A stretch of 64,000 nucleotides of DNA, from positions 3,286,001 to 3,350,000 of the forward strand of contig JAQFWX010000001.1 of the NCBI GenBank assembly GCA_027605045.1. The letters are read 5' to 3'. The first letter of the stretch is position 1; each line of letters opens with the position of its first letter. This DNA is from Phallus indusiatus. Lineage: Eukaryota; Basidiomycota; Agaricomycetes; Phallales; Phallaceae. Position numbers and translations under genes: made by a program. The notes below the pieces were generated by a model. That model was not told where the DNA came from and did not search any database. It worked only from the letters and a program-made list of their open reading frames with translations. Positions 57,869-64,000 of this stretch are shown here, one piece after another.

Positions 57869-60625
57869 TGCTCGAGCTCGAGCCAGGCCAGTCTAACTCC
57901 GTTTACAAGGGAATTGAACGTCTGAACGTGGAAATTTGAAACATTACATGATGATGTACCACTTCGGCTGCTTTGCTTTTCCTTGACCTTCCTCATTTCC
58001 AATCCACACTCGCACTCAGCAGCTCTTTCGCTCTTTTCATCAAATATCATTGTCTCCTTTCTCAGATTCGTATTCTCTCCTTCTTTCTCATACATCGGTC
58101 TCGTCCTTTCTTGCCATGACCCCTCCCGCAGCAACAACGGCAAAAATCGTACTTGTATTGCACCTGTGAATAAACCCTGTGGGAAACAGTCAACCTGTCC
58201 AATACACCAGTACACTGGGCACCTCAACAGTCTTTTTCCTTCTCCAATACCCCATCGTAGACGATTACAACGACGCCACCACCAACAACGACCTCTGAGA
58301 CCCGAAGTCATACGTCATGATCGCTGCCATCCTGTTTTAACTTTGCTCTTACAAGAAGCAGCATCCGCTACAGCCTGAGGTTAGAGATTCCTCGACAAAA
58401 TTGACCGTGTACAACAGCACACCGATGATCAATCCGTTACCCATTGCTCGTTGGCCCTTAGTTCATTCTTCCCTCCATTCAAATACAATGGAAGCGGCAA
58501 AATATCATTATTCCAGCACCGACATCTCCACACTCAATCAGCCGTATCCAATTACTATGTCACTAACCTTTCGATTCACCCTTACAACCTCCGGCTCCAG
58601 TCCGTATCTGTCCTACCCGTCATCTCAATACTACAAGCCTTTAAATAGCTCAAGACATATTTATCAAACTATCATCACTATGGAAGGTTGCTGTTAGGCG
58701 CAGTAAATAGCATCAACGACAAGATCAATTTCCGGGCGACGATCGCGGCTTTCGTGGTGCGGCGAAGCAAACTCACTGGTTTCATTCTTCTTTTGTGGCA
58801 TTTTTATGTGTTATACCGTTGGTCTTAATTTGTTTGTTGATCACTATTTGCTTATGTTCTACATTTGCTCTCTTTCACTAATAAAGATCACGTCATGGAA
58901 TGTTTAACAAGTCGGTCTCGATACAAATATTGATCAGAAACCATTTCCAGTTCTGTTCCTCTCCTCTTTCCTTTTGCTTTATCTTTTCGCTACCCTTCAT
59001 TCCCGGGCTAGCATTTTTCATTTCAATTCCTCTTTCTTTGGCTCGCATCCTTTCTTTCTTTGACTCCCTTTCCTTCCCTCTTCTTTCTCTACTTAAATAT
59101 CCGTCGTTTTTCACCTATCACTGTTTTTATCGTGAATAAAGTTTTCCCTATCACCGTGGGTTAGTCTCACACTCCTTCGAACGTAACCTCAGCCCCAAAC
59201 CATGATTACAGTCCACTCTGACCCCAATTTCGGTAACTTCGACGACAGAACTCTGAGCCATCGACGTTTATCTGCTTCATCCTTAACCTCTTGACGTGTT
59301 GGTTTTTGCTTTTCTCGCTTTCCCGTCCCAGCTCAAACACCAACACAGATGACGTTGACCTTTACCGATGTGTAAACGTTTACACTTCATCTCCCAACAT
59401 TCGTATGCATTCAATTCAGGATCTCTCCCCACCTTCGACAAAGCTCGATAAAGGCCTTCTTTTGGTACTCAGCCTGCACGAGCAAAATACTGTACTGTCG
59501 ACCATCACTACCGACCAAATGTCTGACCCGTGCCAGCCATCGATACAATTGCAAGACACTGGTGACCTTGTGTGCCATCCATGGTCTTTCACGCACGTCA
59601 CGAATCCTATCTAACGGCAACTACTCCGACACACCCATTATAACAACTCACTGAGCCGCGACCGTGACCGGTCTGCCAAACCTGGAGGCAAGTTACCGTC
59701 TTTCGTGTGATGCTCTCCTGTTTCCTAAACGCGTTTCCGTGTTACTAACCCACCCTCCAAGTCCTGTCTATGTCTTGGTCTTGAGTAGCACGACCACGTA
59801 TTCCCAATCACGGTCTTCTCTAGACTCAATGGATTGTATAATACTTGTCATCGGAACATCAAGTGTAATCTAGTTGCGCCGCGGCTCGACCGGATGGCAA
59901 GGGCCAGCAACACTCAAAACAGGGGTCCCCATGTCATGGGGGGTATGGAACATATAGTAACACAACTCTCCGCTCCTTTGCCAGCGTTGTAAACTGTGGC
60001 ATGAAGAGGAAGCATGTGATGGTTGATGTAGCCTGACTAGAGCACATGGGTATTAGCTCAGCTGTAGTATAGCTGATATTGTTGTAAAGAGTTGTAAAGA
60101 AGCTCAGTCGTCTTGCCACCTTTCCGGTTGTGAAGACGATCTCTCTCGCCGAATATCTTCTGGTTCTGATCTTCATTTCAGTACATTGGGGATCTACATG
60201 GGTATCTAAACATAAACCAATAAGTATGAGTCAGAAATATAAGTTATGATTTAGAGTCGCTGGCCTTCAACTTGGCCTTGTCGGAGAACGGTTGGACTTA
60301 AAGTATTCCTTTGGTCGTTGCGATTTTTCCAAAAACGTACTTATATTTCTTAAGCTGAGGAAAATGATTCAGGAACCTCCACTACTTCCGGACTTCAGTT
60401 TAGTCTAAACGGTGTGACAATAGGGAAACGACCCAAGCTTGAAATGCAAACTGAGTGAATCGTTGTGATCCAACTCCAGAAATTCAATGATATTCCGAAT
60501 ACACGGTATATGTATGCATGTCTAGTTCAGTCTAACCAAATACAAAACACCGGTTATAGAAACGAGGTAAAGTAAAAAGAGCGTGATCTGAAAACCGTAT
60601 GAAGGATTGTGAACAATCATTTAGT
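57869..60625. other. 2.8-kb interval, no gene identified
   Basis: Pyrimidine-rich stretches near 58020-58115 and 58960-59090 resemble fungal promoter or leader sequence. An ATG at 58118 follows the first, but its frame stops after 17 codons unless an intron follows. Frames at 58401-58697 and 59291-59614 are open and unrecognised. I cannot define a gene here. Confidence 0.35.
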
Positions 60626-63600
60626 TCATTCTCCTAGTATGTCATCCTCAGGCGCAGAAATATCACTATCTTGGGAGCTACTAATGTTAGATTCGGTGGT
60701 GTCAAGCTTTGTATCTTCGGAGCTAGTACTAGCCGAACTATCGACCCCATTCCGCATATATCGATTGGGAGGCGGTTTTCGGTAATTTTTGGCCTTTGCA
60801 CTGCGCCTTTCTTTTCTTTTCTCCTGTTGAATGTTCTGTAGAATCATTTCCACCGTTTTATTTTCATTACACGCCCTGATCCTAGCTTCTACTGTCCGTT
60901 TGGATGCAGTGATGACAAAACGTTTTGATTCTCCAATCCTTGTCTCGTGAAGGCCACGTATCTTATATAATTTTGGGTTAGTTAGCACTTCCACCCCATC
61001 CTTTTCTTCATTTGGTGTCCACAATCGCCCCAGTGTCTTTTCGGTATGCCTGGAAGCATTGGGAAGACATTGAACCGTGTCTAAAAGCTTTTTAAGCCCC
61101 TCACATACACGATGACGGCCGTCAGGTGTCAATGACTTTAATTCGTCATGGTAGAATCTGATATAACCACGTTTCCATAAAACGGACCAGACCGAGTTGA
61201 CGTTAGGTGTATAATCATGGGGCGGGAAAAATACTTCGAACATATCTTCGAAAGTGTGTTCCCGACGACCACGTGGTATGCCAGGCCAAAACGCTCTGAC
61301 AGGTGCGAAAGATGGTTTCAGAAAAGCCTCGGATACGGCGTCCACAGACCAAACTTCGATAGCTTCTTGGATAGAGGTAGGGTTCGCAGTATCACCTACA
61401 AGGTGTGTCTCTCTAATGGTGAACCAATAGTCTCGTGTGAAACGTATGAATACTTTGATCGCAGTAGGGTGATACTCATTCCAATCCTGCAATTCGGATT
61501 CTCTGACCAACTTCGAGGGCTGAGTTCTAATGCCCTTTACAAGCTCCTCCCATGTAGGAATTTCCCCTAGCGGAAACTGATCGGACGGATCAGTATTTTC
61601 TGCGGGAAGGTTTCTGGGCGTCTTTCTTTTTCTGAGATTCATGGATTGGATCAATTCATCGGAGTCCTCAGCGGGTAGATCTACGTCCTGGAAGAAAAAT
61701 AAACCAAAATTCTCGATGGTTCTCTCAAATTGTACATCTTTCAATATCCGTTGGATGATACCTTCAACCCGTCCAGTTGTAAAGATTGTTCGAAACATCC
61801 ACATGAGGATGGATGTCAAAACTGCTAAGTTGGTAGGACGATATCGAACAAGCCACAACTGATATGCCCTTATTGCTTGAATACGCAGAGACCAAAAGTC
61901 GAACCACGATGAAGAGGGAATCCAAATGACAGCTCCAGAATTAATGTATGCTATCGCCTAAGAAAGGTAAGGCCTTACGCATCTTGAAAATAACTAAGTA
62001 CTTACGTTTTTTTTTGCCACTTCTAGTACCTTATTCACTGCTCTGATGCCCACTCGGATTTCATCTCGAACACCATAGGAATACAGGCGTGAATCTTCAT
62101 AAGTCTCGAGAAATCTATCGATACATTCCTTAAAAGGACGATTACCCTCGTATGCGTCGCTGTCTTTACAGAATCGAAGATGATATCTGACTGTTTCAAA
62201 ACAGAGATTATAAGCGGAACGGAAGACGAGGTGTGAAGTGGCAGCGATTTTCGTTGGATATTCCGCTTGAGCAGAACCATAACCAGTCATGGTTCCAATA
62301 GGGTGAATAGTGGGAACATTTGTGCCACTCGCGTGGAAAGATTTATAAATATTGGGTATCTTCCAAATGCCGACAACGGGGAAATCGTGAACAGGTGTGA
62401 AAGATACACCCAAGTCCAGCACACATTCTCCATTTTCCCGGTTCGACATATAATCCAAATCAAAGTGGGGGAACTCTTTTCTGAGAGCATGCATCACGGT
62501 TTGATAATCACCGGTGCCCTCCTTAGTCCATAATTGCATGGCGCGAGAATCTACAACGAAGAAAAATGAACCAAACATGGAAAGATCACCGTCAGCATCT
62601 TTTAAGATGACTTCTCTCATCATCTGCTGAAGTCGTGAAATTTGGCTGCCCATTATTGGAACACAACGCCTCCCCTTGTAACCTCGTTTTATCCATCCCC
62701 GATAAGTGAAACTCAAATACTCTTCCCTGTTTGACTTTGCAATCTTGGCGAGAGTAGGGTGAATGACTTTCTCAAACCACCGTTGTTGAACATTGATGGG
62801 TATGGATGTGGCCCAATATTGAGAGTCGGGATGTGGGTGGATCATACGCGGAAATAACGCGGAAATGTTTATTGAGCCGGACCCCTCATTGAGTTGTGCG
62901 AAGTGAATGTTTGGAATGGAGCTCAACTTAAATCTCCTTGAAGAGGGTTTAGGTTTGGTGCCTCTTTTGCTCCTGGTATTGTCGGGAGGAAGGTGTATCT
63001 CCACCGACATATGATTATGAACACCGATAGGGGGGCTCTTTTGCACATATAGCAAAGTATGGATTTTGACGGCCCGCCGAAAGCGCAGTCGATGTGTAAT
63101 CCAAATCAAGCTGTCAATATCCAAGGACACATTAATGCTATGTGGCTTGATGGCATCCTTTTCCATGTCAAGAGCAATGAGGCGTCCCCTGTTGTCCTTG
63201 CCTCGAATAAATGTGTTAAAACCTGAGTCAGGTTTAGACACACCTTCCTCTATCATCTCTGCCAAGCCCATTTGCACAAAATCATCCTTTTTGACACCTG
63301 GGAGTGTTTTTTCGGCGGTATAAGGATAATGGACTTTGTGAACGAAAGGAAGGTAGCGGTCACTGGGTCTGTGTGGTTCATCTTGATCGAACGTTAGGTA
63401 AAAATTCCTGCTCAATCTATAATTGTAATTCTTCCATTCCCCAAACTCATTCTCGGAATGACTACCCCGATTGGTAAACGAGCTGTTTCTTTGGTCTGAT
63501 GTACCTTTCATCTCCTTGGTAGCTGGGTTTTGCAAGTAGTCGCCGGCATTTTGTTCAGGAATTGGGAATGACGTAGGATTATCTTTTCTTTGGGGAGATA

Positions 63601-64000
63601 GTTCACGAACTGGATCGTAAGGATTGCCTTCAAGACTCTCATCTGGCTTGTAAGCCTTAATATCTCCAATACCATCTTCCCGAGCCTGGTGGCTTGGTAC
63701 ACAGCAAAGGCATCGTCTTTCGACTGAATTCAAAGCTTCCTGTACCCTATGGAGCATTCTAGGAGCAAGAATGTACTGTTCGGAGTATTGGTCGATAATT
63801 TCATCTGGTCTTTGCCGCCAAGACCAAGGTCTCTTTCCATTTGACTCTAATGCGCTGAAAATCCTATATCCACGAGTGGAAGCTTGGTATACTTGCTGGG
63901 AAATAGACGTTCGAAGATGATGGCCACAAGGCCGCTTAGGTAAATAAGGAAATCCTCAGGATATCGCTCGGCATTCTCAGGCCTAAGGATATGGCCCCAC
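60626..64000 (-). CDS. Large uncharacterised protein, 3' part (5' end beyond window)
   Basis: Not assignable to a family. Two long exons join in frame: about 63946-62009 and about 61946-60626, across an intron at about 61947-62008 (GTAAGT...CTTAG), giving VAKKN-AIAYINSGAVIW at the junction. A further upstream exon (GHILRPENAERYPEDFLIYL) runs to the window edge. Visible features: CLCCVPSHQ near the start; IHLPPDNTRSKRGTK, basic; a central region with SFTYRGWIKRGYKGRRC, MFGSFFFVVDSRAMQLW, GYGSAQAEYPTKIAATSHLV and SYGVRDEIRVG; a second half with TWEELVKGIRTQPSK and a Lys/Arg-rich then Ser/Asp-rich tail. No signal peptide, membrane segments, or transposase or polymerase motif that I can name. More than 1,050 codons are intact, so it is under constraint or young. 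Confidence 0.7.

Overview
The window reads as nuclear DNA of a filamentous basidiomycete, probably an agaricomycete. Most coding regions only make sense after removal of many GT-AG introns of about 50-60 nt. Gene content is fungal (ROT1, RTA1-like exporter, Ufo1-like F-box protein, cytosolic MnSOD), and one stretch has lost every CpG, the usual mark of methylated repeats in such fungi. The taxon call is inference.

Left part (0-39 kb) holds most of the intact genes. In order: a multi-exon Q/N/P-rich protein with a C-terminal zinc-finger-like motif (minus); a secreted type-B carboxylesterase (plus); an MFS drug/H+ antiporter-type transporter (plus); a short-chain dehydrogenase (minus); an RTA1-like membrane protein (plus); tRNA-Val(AAC); cytosolic MnSOD (minus) divergent from the methylcrotonyl-CoA carboxylase biotin subunit (plus) across about 200 bp; ROT1 (minus); an unusual Ser/Thr kinase with an acidic activation-loop insert (plus); 20S proteasome subunit beta-6 (minus); two small secreted proteins, one with a beta/gamma-crystallin-like fold (minus); and a Ufo1-like F-box/WD/UIM protein (plus). 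Gene-poor, AT-rich gaps lie at 23.7-27.0 kb and 28.2-32.7 kb.

Middle part (39-58 kb) is a different landscape. It opens with 1.3 kb containing no CpG at all, then a 282-bp near-perfect palindrome with TTAGGG-like motifs, then a 61-bp-spaced direct repeat. After that come wrecks of normally conserved genes: phospholipase D, GlcNAc-6-phosphate deacetylase, an RPN3-like proteasome lid subunit (truncated), an SR-protein kinase and a Met-rich methionine sulfoxide reductase A. PLD, NagA, SRPK and MsrA carry in-frame stops and/or frameshifts. It closes with a second, larger inverted repeat (arms of about 508 bp, 175-bp spacer) whose arms hold two mirror copies of the same coding fragment.

Right edge (60.6-64.0 kb, minus) is occupied by the 3' part of one long intron-containing gene (more than 1,050 codons visible, running off the window) for a protein I cannot assign to a family. 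Together with the decayed region it suggests that the right half is an accessory or rearranged compartment next to a conserved core segment.
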